Source: Streptomyces fuscichromogenes (GTDB lineage: Bacteria > Actinomycetota > Actinomycetes > Streptomycetales > Streptomycetaceae). From it: a stretch of 64,000 nucleotides of DNA. The first letter of the stretch is position 1; each line of letters begins with the position of its first letter. The position numbers were made by a program, and so were the translations under genes. The DNA is taken from the NCBI RefSeq assembly GCF_014645815.1, contig NZ_BMML01000010.1, positions 1-64,000 on the forward strand, given 5' to 3'. The notes beneath the pieces were generated by a model, which saw only the letters and a program-made list of their open reading frames with translations, ran no database searches and was not told where the DNA came from. Shown piece after piece: positions 35,925 through 46,895 of this stretch.

Positions 35925-36635
35925 TCACATTCCTCGTCGGGGAGCCTTGGGCGCTCCCTGGCCTTCGGCGGCCACCTGCCGCAGATAGGGGTTGGTGGCG
36001 CGCTCCTGGCCGATGGTCGTCTGGGGGCCGTGGCCGGACAGCACCACGGTGGAGTCGTCGAGCGGCAGGCACACGCGGGCCAGCGAGACCAGCATGTCGT
36101 CCATGGAGCCGCCCGGCAGGTCCGTGCGTCCGATGGAGCCGGCGAAGAGCAGATCGCCCGAGAAGAAGACCGAGGGGATCTCGGCCGTCTCCGGCATCTG
36201 GAAGGTCACCGACCCCCTGGTATGGCCCGGCGCGTGCGCGACGGAGAACTCCAGCCCGGCGAGCGACAGTTTCACGCCGTCGGTCAGCTCCCTGACCTCG
36301 TCCGGCTCCCCCACCGTCAGCTCGCCCATCAGCGGCATGCCGATGGACCGGCCGAGCGCCTTCTCGGGGTCGCTCATCATGTACCGGTCCTCGGGGTGGA
36401 TCCAGGCCGGTACGTCGTGTGCTCCGCAGACGGGGACGACCGAGGCCACGTGGTCGATGTGGCCATGGGTGAGGACGACGGCGACGGGCTTGAGCCGATG
36501 CTTCTTCAGTGCTTCCTCGACGCCTTCGGCGGCCTGGTGGCCGGGGTCGATGATCACGCACTCCGCGCCGGCGGCGGGGGCGACGAGATAACAGTTCGTC
36601 CCCCAGGCCCCGGCGGGGAACCCGGCAATGAGCAC
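35925..36635 (-). CDS. Metallo-beta-lactamase fold hydrolase (glyoxalase II-like)
   Basis: This 236-aa protein belongs to the MBL-fold hydrolases, with the metal site THGHIDH near residue 56, HAPGHTRGSV, FSGDLLF and VLSGHGPQTTIGQE. These match glyoxalase II-type enzymes that hydrolyse thioesters, but true GloB has a distinct C-terminal domain that is absent here, so the substrate is unknown. It starts ATG 36635 (LIAGFPAGAWGTNCYLV follows). It is cotranscribed with hisS and divergent from the cyclophilin gene; this hisS neighbour is conserved in streptomycetes. Confidence 0.9.
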   Translation of the reverse strand: MLIAGFPAGAWGTNCYLVAPAAGAECVIIDPGHQAAEGVEEALKKHRLKPVAVVLTHGHIDHVASVVPVCGAHDVPAWIHPEDRYMMSDPEKALGRSIGMPLMGELTVGEPDEVRELTDGVKLSLAGLEFSVAHAPGHTRGSVTFQMPETAEIPSVFFSGDLLFAGSIGRTDLPGGSMDDMLVSLARVCLPLDDSTVVLSGHGPQTTIGQERATNPYLRQVAAEGQGAPKAPRRGM

Positions 36636-36815
36636 GATCGTCCTTCGTTGTGTCGGTTCGGGTGGCTACAAGCTGTGGTCCAGAGCCTACCGGCGCTGCC
36701 GTTTCCTCAGCGAACCCATATACGGTACGGGGCTACACGCACTGGTCGGCTCACACAGCGCACAGGACGCACGCGTACCGGTCGACATATACGACACGCA
36801 TGAGGAGAGAACCCG

Positions 36816-37637
36816 GTGGTCACCCAGGAGCAGCGGCGGCGTCAGCTCGCCCGGGAGAAGTTCTTGCGGCAGCAGCAGCGGCGTACCAGCGCACGCCGCA
36901 AGGCACGCATGCGCAACTCCGTGATCGCGTCCGTGCTCGGCGTGATCGTGATCGGCAGCGTCGCGCTGTACACGACCGGCGTGCTGAAGAACGACGACAA
37001 GGCGAACGCCAGCTCGCAGACGACGCCCAGTGCCACGCCCAGTGCCAGCAAGGCGCCGGACCCGTGCGAGAAGGCCGCGGCCGGCAAGGTGAAGAAGCTG
37101 AGCTGGAAGAAGGAGCCGGCGATGACGATCGACACGTCCGCCGACTACACCTTGAAGCTGGCGACGACGTGCGGCGACATCGACGTCGCGCTGAAGACGG
37201 CGGCGGCCCCGCACACCGCCAACTCGTTCGACTTCCTCGCGTCGAAGGGCTTCTTCGACCACACCAAGTGCCACCGGCTCACCACCAACGGCATCTACGT
37301 GCTCCAGTGCGGCGACCCGACGGGTACCGGCAGCGGCGGTCCCGGGTACACGATCCCGGACGAGAACCTGAAGGACAAAAGCCTGAAGGGCGGCGTCTAT
37401 CCGGCGGGTACGGTCGCGATGGCCAACACGGGCCAGAAGCACACCGGTGGCAGCCAGTTCTTCCTCGTCTACCAGGACAGCCAGTTGCCGGCCAGCTACA
37501 CCCCGTTCGGCACCGTCGACGCGGCCGGACTGAAGGTCCTGAAGAAAATCGCCGCGGCGGGTGAGAGCACGGGTCAGGGTGACGGAGCGCCGAACGCGAC
37601 GGTCGTGATCAACAAGGCCACGGTCACCAAATCCTGA
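36816..37637 (+). CDS. Membrane-anchored cyclophilin-type peptidyl-prolyl isomerase
   Basis: This 273-aa protein has a basic N-tail (1-33, RRRQLAREKFLRQQQRR), one membrane helix (about 34-54), a Ser/Thr/Ala/Pro linker (60-80) and an extracytoplasmic cyclophilin domain. The domain shows TTCGDIDVALKTAAAPHTANSF, FDHTKCHRLTTNGIYVLQCGDP and GGSQFFLVYQDSQLP. The usual active-site FHRVIPGFMIQGGD becomes CHRLTTNGIYVLQCGD, so the catalytic Arg is kept, while the cysteines suggest a disulfide. It starts GTG 36816 after GAGGAGAG. It probably folds secreted or cell-wall proteins. Confidence 0.92.
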   Translation: MVTQEQRRRQLAREKFLRQQQRRTSARRKARMRNSVIASVLGVIVIGSVALYTTGVLKNDDKANASSQTTPSATPSASKAPDPCEKAAAGKVKKLSWKKEPAMTIDTSADYTLKLATTCGDIDVALKTAAAPHTANSFDFLASKGFFDHTKCHRLTTNGIYVLQCGDPTGTGSGGPGYTIPDENLKDKSLKGGVYPAGTVAMANTGQKHTGGSQFFLVYQDSQLPASYTPFGTVDAAGLKVLKKIAAAGESTGQGDGAPNATVVINKATVTKS

Positions 37638-37720
37638 CCACCAACTGCGTAATTTCGGTCGCGCGGGATGCGGACAGGCAACCCGCCGGTCGCCTATGTT
37701 GGCCGTGACGAAATGTGGAC

Positions 37721-37755
37721 GATGCCCGGGGGCGCTGAGGCCCCTCGCGGGCATC
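37721..37755 (+). other. Hairpin directly before the DUF349 gene
   Basis: GATGCCCG (37721-37728) pairs with CGGGCATC (37748-37755), and an inner GGGG/CCCC adds to the stem. It ends five bases before the GAGGAGG ribosome site. It may terminate the cyclophilin transcript or act as a leader structure for the next gene. Confidence 0.5.
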
Positions 37756-37771
37756 ATGTGGAGGAGGCGCT

Positions 37772-39001
37772 GTGAGCAGCGACCCGTGGGGCCGCGTCGA
37801 CGAGACGGGGACCGTGTACGTGCGTACGGCCGAGGGCGAGCAGGTCGTCGGTTCCTGGCAGGCGGGCTCCCCCGAGGAGGCGTTGGCCTACTTCGAGCGC
37901 AAGTACGAGGGCCTGGTTGTCGAGATCGGCCTCCTCGAGAAGCGAGTACAGACCACCGACCTGTCCGCGAAGGACGCCCAGGTCGCCATCGACCACCTGC
38001 GCGAGCAGGTGGAGGCACACCACGCGGTCGGTGATCTGGAGGCGCTGCGGACCCGGCTCGGCGAGCTGGTGAAGACCGTCGACTCGCGTCGCGAGGAGCG
38101 TCGGGCACAGCGTGCCAAGCAGTCCGACGAGGCCCGTCAGGCCAAGGAGGACCTGGTCGTCGAGGCCGAGCAGCTGGCCCAGTCCGACCAGTGGCGGGCC
38201 GCCGGTGAGCGGCTGCGGTCCCTGGTGGACACCTGGAAGGGTCTGCCGCGCCTGGACCGCAAGTCCGACGACGAGCTGTGGCACCGCTTCTCGCACGCCC
38301 GGTCGGCGTTCTCCAAGCGCCGCAAGGCGCACTTCGCCCAGCTCGACGCACAGCGCGAGGACGCCCGCAAGGCCAAGGAGAAGCTGGTCGCCGAGGCCGA
38401 GGCGCTGTCGGACTCGACGGACTGGGGTCCGACGGCCGCGCGCTACCGCGAGCTGATGGCCGACTGGAAGGCCGCCGGCCGCGCCCAGCGTGAGCACGAG
38501 GACGACCTGTGGAACCGCTTCCGCGGCGCCCAGGACGTGTTCTTCGCGGCGCGCGGGTCCGCCTTCGCCGAGCGGGACGCGGAGCAGACGGAGAACCTGA
38601 AGCTGAAGGAGGAGCTGGCCGGGGAGGCCGAGAAGCTCCTGCCGATCACCGACCTGAAGGCCGCGCGGTCCGCCTTCCGCTCGATCAACGAGCGGTGGGA
38701 GGCCATCGGCCATGTGCCGCGCGACGCGCGTCCCAAGGTCGAGGGCCGGATGCACACGGTCGACCGGGCCATCCAGGAGGCCGAGGAGGCCGAGTGGCGC
38801 CGGACCAACCCGGAGGCACGCGCGCGTGCCGCGGGTCTGACCGGCCAGCTCCAGGCGGCCGTGGACAAGCTGGGGGCGCAGATCGAGCAGGCCCGCGGCC
38901 AGGGCAACACGTCGAAGGCGGAGAAGCTGGAGCGTGAGCTGGAGGGCCGCCAGGCGCTCCTGGACCAGGCCCTGAAGGGCCTCCAGGAGTTCGGCGGCTG
39001 A
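37772..39001 (+). CDS. DUF349 domain protein
   Basis: This 409-aa, highly charged, mostly helical protein has three DUF349 repeats after about residue 115: WRAAGERLRSLVDTWKGLPRL, WGPTAARYRELMADWKAAGRA and LKAARSAFRSINERWEAIGHV. Each ends in a D/E-LW or similar helix (DDELWHRF, EDDLWNRF). Coiled-coil segments occupy 45-115 and 345-409. The molecular role is unknown. It starts GTG 37772 after GAGGAGG. It ends facing rel and shares a strong terminator with it; the DUF349-rel neighbourhood is conserved in actinobacteria. Confidence 0.88.
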   Translation: MSSDPWGRVDETGTVYVRTAEGEQVVGSWQAGSPEEALAYFERKYEGLVVEIGLLEKRVQTTDLSAKDAQVAIDHLREQVEAHHAVGDLEALRTRLGELVKTVDSRREERRAQRAKQSDEARQAKEDLVVEAEQLAQSDQWRAAGERLRSLVDTWKGLPRLDRKSDDELWHRFSHARSAFSKRRKAHFAQLDAQREDARKAKEKLVAEAEALSDSTDWGPTAARYRELMADWKAAGRAQREHEDDLWNRFRGAQDVFFAARGSAFAERDAEQTENLKLKEELAGEAEKLLPITDLKAARSAFRSINERWEAIGHVPRDARPKVEGRMHTVDRAIQEAEEAEWRRTNPEARARAAGLTGQLQAAVDKLGAQIEQARGQGNTSKAEKLERELEGRQALLDQALKGLQEFGG

Positions 39002-39016
39002 GATTCCCCCTGACAC

Positions 39017-39055
39017 CGAGAGGGGCCCCGTACACGGCGTACGGGGCCCCTCTCG
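39017..39055. terminator. Shared terminator between the DUF349 gene and rel
   Basis: A perfect 17-base stem (39017-39033 with 39039-39055) with a five-base loop lies between two convergent stop codons. It can end transcription from both sides and is one of the strongest hairpins in the window. Confidence 0.85.
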
Positions 39056-39073
39056 TCGTGTCCCGCCGCCTCG

Positions 39074-41614
<2,541 letters not shown>

Positions 41615-41776
41615 GAGGACTCCTCGTGCGCGATCCGGGTCCCCCAGTCAGGCCCCGGACAACCATGGTAGCGATCCGGCCGCCGACGAACGTGCGGAGC
41701 CCGTCCGGACGACGCCGCCCTTTGCCCAGAAAGTCACCAATTGAACGGTGCGGAAAAGCCGGTGGTATTAATTCCG

Positions 41777-41806
41777 TTGACTCGAACATCGCGCGCCGCC
41801 TAAGAT
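41777..41806 (+). promoter_or_regulatory. Predicted promoter of the small secreted protein gene
   Basis: TTGACT (41777-41782) and TAAGAT (41801-41806) are 18 bases apart, close to the vegetative sigma consensus. The local DNA is clearly richer in A and T than its surroundings. The start of transcription would be near 41813, giving a leader of about 60 bases. Confidence 0.65.
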
Positions 41807-41872
41807 CAACTTCGACCAGAAGCGGGGGAATTGACCGTTTTCCCGCTTCGAAAAACAAAAACGGGAGACAGC

Positions 41873-42196
41873 ATGAGGATATTCGGAAAGGCAGTGGCGG
41901 CCGCGGCCCTGACGGTGGGCCTGAGTGCGGCGGTCGCGCTGCCCGCCCAGGCGGCCACCGTGACCCCGATGTCGACGCACCGAGGCAGCGTGACCTGCTT
42001 CAACTGGTCCTGGGCCGACGGGACCAGCACGACCGCCATCTACTACCACAACACGTGCAGCACGACCCAGCACCTGTGTGTCTGGTGGAAGGACGGCCAG
42101 GAGAACAACCTGCACCGCATCACCGCCGCGGGCGATGCGAAGGGTCACCTCAAGGAGCCCGGCACCATCGAATCCCAGGACATCGAGAACTGCTGA
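41873..42196 (+). CDS. Small secreted cysteine-containing protein, unknown family
   Basis: This 107-aa precursor has a clear Sec signal peptide: RIFGKAV, a hydrophobic core AAAALTVGLSAAVAL, and the cleavage site PAQAA|TVTP. The mature part is about 80 residues with four cysteines (in VTCFNW, NTCSTTQ, HLCVWW and the terminal ENC), enough for two disulfides, and many aromatic residues (FNWSW, YYH, VWW). It resembles no family I can name. ATG 41873 follows GGGAG at seven bases. It has its own promoter and terminator and is wedged between rel and apt, which are adjacent in related genomes as I recall them, so it looks like an accessory insertion. The codon ATA at position 3 is rare in Streptomyces. 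Confidence 0.8.
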   Translation: MRIFGKAVAAAALTVGLSAAVALPAQAATVTPMSTHRGSVTCFNWSWADGTSTTAIYYHNTCSTTQHLCVWWKDGQENNLHRITAAGDAKGHLKEPGTIESQDIENC

Positions 42197-42240
42197 TTTC
42201 GCGGTCGGCCGGATGGCATAAATAAGCGCCGAACAAAAAC

Positions 42241-42285
42241 GACACGGCCCCGAGTGCGCAATGAAGTCGCACTCGGGGCTGTGTC
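42241..42285. terminator. Shared terminator of the secreted-protein gene and apt
   Basis: An 18-base stem (42241-42258 with 42268-42285, one G-U pair) with a nine-base loop is followed on the plus strand by ATTTCGTTT. It lies between convergent stops at 42196 and 42307. Confidence 0.8.
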
Positions 42286-42306
42286 ATTTCGTTTCCGGGA
42301 CTCCGC

Positions 42307-42858
42307 TCAGACGGTGAGCACCGCCTCCAGGGGGGCGCCCCTGAGCGCCGGTTCCAGGCGGGCACGGCCGCCCAGGAACCCCAGCTCCATCAGGACGGCG
42401 AGACCCGCCACCTCGGCGCCCGCCCGGCGGATGAGCTGGAGGGAGGCCTCCGCGGTACCGCCGGTCGCGAGGACGTCGTCGACGACCATGACGCGGTCGC
42501 CCGCGGACAGGTCCTCGGCGTGCACCTCGATCTCGGCGGAGCCGTACTCCAGCTCGTACGCCTGGCGGAGGGTGGCTCCGGGGAGCTTGCCCGCCTTGCG
42601 CACGGGGATGAAGCCGAGCCCGGCCCGCACGGCGACCGGGGCGCCGAGGATGAAGCCGCGGGCCTCCAGTCCGACGATCTTCGTGGCGCCGCTGCTGACC
42701 GCGATGCCGGCCAGCGCGTCGACGAGGGCCGTGAACGCCTCCGGGTCCGCCAGCAGCGGGGTGATGTCCTTGAACATCACCCCCTGCTCCGGGTAGTCCT
42801 CGACGTCCCGGATACGGCTGAGCAGCAGCTCCGTGATGTTGCCCGCGAGCTCCGTCAT
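42307..42858 (-). CDS. apt: Adenine phosphoribosyltransferase
   Basis: Apt salvages adenine to AMP using PRPP. The 183-aa protein has the family start IRDVEDYPEQGVMFKDITPLL (near residue 16), VGLEARGFILGAPVA, FIPVRKAGKLPG and the PRPP loop VMVVDDVLATGGTAEAS. The start ATG overlaps the secF stop (ATGA), so it is translated in sequence with secD-secF. The secDF-apt-rel order is widely conserved in actinobacteria and may link purine salvage to (p)ppGpp metabolism. No odd residues were seen. Confidence 0.95.
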   Translation of the reverse strand: MTELAGNITELLLSRIRDVEDYPEQGVMFKDITPLLADPEAFTALVDALAGIAVSSGATKIVGLEARGFILGAPVAVRAGLGFIPVRKAGKLPGATLRQAYELEYGSAEIEVHAEDLSAGDRVMVVDDVLATGGTAEASLQLIRRAGAEVAGLAVLMELGFLGGRARLEPALRGAPLEAVLTV

Positions 42859-43964
42859 CGGCGCTTCCCGGAGGGCTTGCCGCGACCGCCGCGGTTACGG
42901 GACGCCGGCTGGTTGCGCGGGCCGACGACGGCCGGAGCGGCGTCCTCGGGGTCCTCGGAACCGCCGACCCGGGCCTCGGCCATCTCCTCCTCGGCGGCGG
43001 CCTGGGCGCGCTTGGCGAGGACGCGCTTCTTCAGCGCCTTCATCTGCGGCTCGGCCTCCTTGAGGTCGGCGACGAGCGGCGTGGCGATGAAGATCGAGGA
43101 GTAGGCACCGGCGGCCAGACCCACGAACAGCGACAGCGAGATGTCGTTGAGCGTGCCCGCGCCGAGGAAGCCGCCACCGATGAACAGCAGACCCGCGACC
43201 GGCAGCAGCGCGACGACCGTGGTGTTGATCGAACGGACCAGGGTGCCGTTGATCGAGTGGTTGGCGATGTCGCTGTAGGTGAAGCGGGTCTGCTTGGTGA
43301 TGTCCTTCGTCTGCTCCTTGAGGCTGTCGAAGACGACGACCGTGTCGTAGAGCGAGTAACCGAGGATCGTCAGCAGACCGATGATCGTGCCGGGCGTGAC
43401 CTCGAAGCCGACCAGCGCGTAGATACCGGTCGTGATGGTGATGTCGTGGATCAGCGCGACCAGGGCCGCGACCGCCATCCGCCACTCGAAGGCGATCGCC
43501 AGGTAGATCACCACGAGGACCATGAAGATGCCGAGGCCTTCCCAGGCCTTGTTGGCGATCTCGTCACCCCAGCTGGGGCCGACCAGGTCGGAGTTGATGG
43601 ACTCGGGGTCCACCTTCATGTCCTTGGCCAGCTTGACCTTGGTCGTGTCCGACTTCGCGGTGTCCATGCCGGCGATCTGGATGCGCAGACCGCCCGTGCC
43701 GAGCTTCTGCACGACCGCCTCGTGGCCGGAGGCCTCCTTGGCGAAGGTCTCCGCCTGGGCCACCGAGACACTGGTCTTCGAGGTGGTGAAGACGGCGCCG
43801 CCCTGGAAGTCGATGCCCATGTTCAGGCCGCGCACCGCCAGGCCGACGATGGCCGTGATGGTGATCAGGATGGAGACGCCGTACCAGATCTTGCGCTTGC
43901 CGACGAAGTCGTAGCTGATCTCGCCGCGGTGGAGTCGGGCGCCGAGGTTGCCGAGTTTCGACAT
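42855..43964 (-). CDS. secF: Protein-export membrane protein SecF
   Basis: SecF pairs with SecD to use the proton gradient to complete Sec-dependent export. The 369-aa protein has six membrane helices. The first is at about 25-45 (WYGVSILITITAIVGLAV), then a periplasmic domain with GIDFQGGAVF, and the five-helix block WEGLGIFMVLVVIYLAIAFEW to LSLFVGLAAGAYSSIFIATPL. A basic C-tail (SRNRGGRGKPSGKRR) follows. The TVVVFDSLKEQT motif of the RND-like fold is present. It starts three bases after secD ends and overlaps apt. Confidence 0.95.
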   Translation of the reverse strand: MSKLGNLGARLHRGEISYDFVGKRKIWYGVSILITITAIVGLAVRGLNMGIDFQGGAVFTTSKTSVSVAQAETFAKEASGHEAVVQKLGTGGLRIQIAGMDTAKSDTTKVKLAKDMKVDPESINSDLVGPSWGDEIANKAWEGLGIFMVLVVIYLAIAFEWRMAVAALVALIHDITITTGIYALVGFEVTPGTIIGLLTILGYSLYDTVVVFDSLKEQTKDITKQTRFTYSDIANHSINGTLVRSINTTVVALLPVAGLLFIGGGFLGAGTLNDISLSLFVGLAAGAYSSIFIATPLVADLKEAEPQMKALKKRVLAKRAQAAAEEEMAEARVGGSEDPEDAAPAVVGPRNQPASRNRGGRGKPSGKRR

Positions 43965-43967
43965 CGC

Positions 43968-45770
43968 TCACGCTTCCTTCGGGTCGACAGGGCCGGCGGC
44001 AGGGCCGGCGGGACGGCGGGTGCGGCGCAGCGGGGCCTTGGCGCCCAGGCCCTTCGGGTCGAGGCCCGACCACTTGTGGCCGCTCGCGAAGAACGTACGC
44101 CGAGCGAGGAGCGTCATCAGCGGCTTGGTGAAGAAGAAGACGACGACCACGTCGAGCACGGTGGTCAGACCGAGGGTGAACGCGAAGCCCTGGACCTTGC
44201 CGACGGTCACGATGAACAGCACGGCGGCGGCCAGGAACGACACGAAGTCGGAGACCAGGATGGTGCGCCGGGCACGCGGCCAGGCCCGCTCGACGGCGGG
44301 GCGCAGCGTGCGGCCCTCGCGGATCTCGTCCCGGATGCGTTCGAAGAACACGATGAACGAGTCCGCCGTGATACCGATCGCGACGATCGCACCGCAGACG
44401 GCGGGCAGGTTCAGCGCGAAGTGGATCGTGGGACCGAGCAGCGACATGATCGCGTAGGTGAGGGCCGCGGACACCAGCAGCGAGGGGATCGCGACGAGCG
44501 ACAGACCGCGGTAGAAGGCCACCAGGTAGATGATGACCAGCGCGAGACCGATGGCACCGGCCAGCAGACCGGCGTGCAGCTGCTCACCGCCGAGGGCGGC
44601 GGTGACGGTGGTGACGCTCTCCGTCCGGAAGGAGAGCGGAAGCGCGCCGTACGACAGCACGTTGGCGAGGCTCTGGGCCTCCTCCTGGGTGAAGCTGCCG
44701 GAGATCTCCGCCGAGCCGCCGGTGATGGACTGGCTCACGGTCGGGCTGGAGACGACCTCGCCGTCGAGGACGATGCCGAACTCGTTGGTCGGCTGCGAGG
44801 CGTTCTTGGCGAGCTCACCGGTGACGTCCGCGAACTTCTTGGCTCCGCCGGAGGTGAAGGTCATCTGGACCTGCCAGCCGGCGGCGCTCTGCGTGTCGTA
44901 GACGGCCTGGGCCTTCTTGACGTCGGTGCCGTCGACACGGGCCGGGCCGAGCACGTACTTGTACCAGACACCGGAGATCTTGCCGCAGGCCACGGTGGCG
45001 TCGGTCGGCTTGGCGTTCTTGCCGGCGGTGGCGCGCTGGGTGGCCTTGGAGCAGTCCAGAGCGGTGTACTGGGCCTCCAGCTTCGAGGCCGCGGCGGAGG
45101 CGCTGGCAGAGGCGCTCGCGTCGGCCGACGAGGTGGCGGAGGGGCTCGCGGACGAGGAGGCGGACGCCGAGGACGACGGCGTGGAGCCGGCCTTCAGGGC
45201 GTCGGTGACCGGGCGGCCCTGAGAGGTGGCGGAGGACGACGGCGAGGCGGAGGACGTCCCGGTCGCCTTCTGGGACGACGAAGCGCTGCTCGACGGGGAG
45301 GTGCTCGGGGAGGCGCTGGAGCTGCCGCTGGCGGACGCGCTCGGGGAGGCGCTCGCCGCGGCGCCGACGCTGGCCTCCTGGGCCAGGACCGGGCGGAAGT
45401 ACAGCTTGGCGGTGGTGCCGACCTGCTGGCGGGCCTCTGCGGAGTTGGTGCCCTTGGGGATGTTGACGATGATGTTGCTGGTGCCCTGGGTCTGGACCTC
45501 CGTTTCGGACACGCCGAGACCGTTGACACGGCGGTTCATGATCTCGACCGCGGTGTTCATGTTGGTCTTGTTGATCGCGGACCCTTGGTCGGCCTTCGCC
45601 TGAAGCGTGATGCTCGTACCACCGGCCAGGTCGATACCGAGACGCGGAGTGGTGTTTCCGGAGGCGAACATTCCTCCGGTGAGCGCCACGATGGCGATCA
45701 GGATGAGGGCCAGCGAGCGCCCTGGCTTGCTCTGGGCGCTCGCGCTCCGGCCCCTCTTAGGTGCTGCCAC
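43968..45770 (-). CDS. secD: Protein-export membrane protein SecD with Ser/Ala-rich insertion
   Basis: SecD is the larger partner of SecF. The 600-aa protein has membrane helix 1 at about 18-37, then LGIDLAGGTSITLQAKAD and the periplasmic P1 domain. Residues about 132-230 are a low-complexity stretch made almost wholly of Ser, Ala, Pro and Thr, broken by GRPVTDALKAGS; normal SecD has no such block. The head SFTQEEAQSLANVLSYGALPL and the five C-terminal helices with SFIVFFERIRDEIREG are normal. The frame is kept throughout. 141 bases separate it from yajC. Confidence 0.94.
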   Translation of the reverse strand: MAAPKRGRSASAQSKPGRSLALILIAIVALTGGMFASGNTTPRLGIDLAGGTSITLQAKADQGSAINKTNMNTAVEIMNRRVNGLGVSETEVQTQGTSNIIVNIPKGTNSAEARQQVGTTAKLYFRPVLAQEASVGAAASASPSASASGSSSASPSTSPSSSASSSQKATGTSSASPSSSATSQGRPVTDALKAGSTPSSSASASSSASPSATSSADASASASASAAASKLEAQYTALDCSKATQRATAGKNAKPTDATVACGKISGVWYKYVLGPARVDGTDVKKAQAVYDTQSAAGWQVQMTFTSGGAKKFADVTGELAKNASQPTNEFGIVLDGEVVSSPTVSQSITGGSAEISGSFTQEEAQSLANVLSYGALPLSFRTESVTTVTAALGGEQLHAGLLAGAIGLALVIIYLVAFYRGLSLVAIPSLLVSAALTYAIMSLLGPTIHFALNLPAVCGAIVAIGITADSFIVFFERIRDEIREGRTLRPAVERAWPRARRTILVSDFVSFLAAAVLFIVTVGKVQGFAFTLGLTTVLDVVVVFFFTKPLMTLLARRTFFASGHKWSGLDPKGLGAKAPLRRTRRPAGPAAGPVDPKEA

Positions 45771-45911
45771 CTTCTCGTACTCCCTCTCGGGCCGCCGCGC
45801 GCCTGGTCAGCGCGGTCGGCCGTGACATGGTGTCGTGATCCCGTACGGGAAACAGACGCGCCCGGGATGCGGAATGCGCGTCTGGTGCGCGCGCCGCTTC
45901 CCGGGTCACGG

Positions 45912-46439
45912 CTACTTCGCGTCGGAGTCGCCGTCGGTCTTCTTCGGCTCTTCGTCGGCCTTCGCGTCGACGGTCGCGGCCTCCTCCGTCTCGTCTTCCG
46001 CCTTGTCCCCGGTCTCGTCCTGGGCGGCGTCCTTCTTACCGAGGTCGACGGCCTTGTCGTCGGAGGCGGCGGCAGCGTCGGCGGACTCGTCGTCGGTCTC
46101 GGTGAGGGAGGAGGCGTCGTCCGGGACGACGTCGGCGTCGGACTTCAGGTCGTGCTCGACGCCGTGCACGATGCGGTTGTACTCGTCGTCCGTGAGGATG
46201 GCGCCGATCGCGTTCTTCGCGAAGAGGAGGTCCACGCCGGGGCCGGCGTCGAGGAGGACCGTGTCCTCGTTGACTTCCTTGACCGTCGCGTACATGCCCC
46301 CGATGGTGCGGACCCCGTTGCCGGGCTGGATCTCGTTCCGCATCTGCGTGGCCTGCTGCTGGCGCTTCCTGGTGGAACGCGTCATCAGGAACATGGCCGC
46401 GATGAGGACGATGAACACGAGAAGAGGCAAGCTATTCAC
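45912..46439 (-). CDS. yajC: Preprotein translocase subunit YajC
   Basis: YajC associates with SecDF at the Sec translocon. The 175-aa protein has the N-terminal membrane helix NSLPLLVFIVLIAAMFLM (about 2-19) and the conserved core RNEIQPGNGVRTIGGMYATV (34-53). A long acidic Asp/Glu/Ala/Lys tail runs from residue 101 to the end, making it much longer than the roughly 110 aa of E. coli YajC. The GTG at 46439 gives the membrane-first form; an upstream ATG would put 28 basic/Pro residues before the helix and lacks a ribosome site, while AAGGAA precedes the GTG. Confidence 0.92.
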   Translation of the reverse strand: MNSLPLLVFIVLIAAMFLMTRSTRKRQQQATQMRNEIQPGNGVRTIGGMYATVKEVNEDTVLLDAGPGVDLLFAKNAIGAILTDDEYNRIVHGVEHDLKSDADVVPDDASSLTETDDESADAAAASDDKAVDLGKKDAAQDETGDKAEDETEEAATVDAKADEEPKKTDGDSDAK

Positions 46440-46529
46440 GGGACGGAATTTCCTTCGCGCAGCCGCGGCGGTGAGCGGCCTGGATGATGGGGGTGTGGTC
46501 GGCGCCGCCCGCGAAGGCGGCATCGGCGG

Positions 46530-46559
46530 AGTCTAAGCGAGTCCGCGCGCATGGAACAA
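46530..46559 (-). promoter_or_regulatory. Predicted yajC-secDF promoter
   Basis: On the minus strand TTGTTC (46554-46559) and TAGACT (46530-46535) are 18 bases apart. Transcription would start near 46522, giving a leader of about 80 bases before yajC. Confidence 0.5.
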
Positions 46560-46895
46560 CGTTCAGCATGGCACCTGGGTTCCTGGGCCCGCCAATGCCC
46601 CGCCGTCACGAAGCGATCACGTCTGCGGCCGGAGCCTGGTGCGCGGGCGACGGACTCTCCGGGCCGGGACAGGGCCGGATACGAGGCCGGTCCCGGGATA
46701 CGGCGGCCCGACGCGTTCTCATCGGCAACGGTGACGGTTCGGACGCCGGACACGCGCCGTCCCGGTCACCGGCGCACCTGGCCTGCGGCCGCCGGCCGCC
46801 CGGGACCCGCACGCCCGCGCCCCGGGGCCGATGTCCGCCCCGCTGTGCGGCCGGGCCGTCCTGCCGCGGTACGGGCGGGCCGGCGGCGCCTGGTG
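46560..46895. other. Intergenic stretch between ruvB and yajC, nothing recognised
   Basis: The 336 bases between the predicted yajC promoter and the ruvB stop are GC-rich. I find no open frame with gene-like character, no clear terminator for ruvB and no RNA gene. Short CCGG-rich palindromes occur but are expected at this base composition. Confidence 0.5.

Noticed and set aside
45080..45360. The Ser/Ala repeat in secD as a frameshift or CRISPR-like array
   Set aside because: The repeat is short-period codon reiteration in frame with normal SecD sequence on both sides. There are no spaced identical repeats.
43257..46487. A 1076-codon plus-strand frame opposite secF, secD and yajC
   Set aside because: The three sec genes are intact on the minus strand. 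The antisense product is compositionally biased and crosses gene boundaries.
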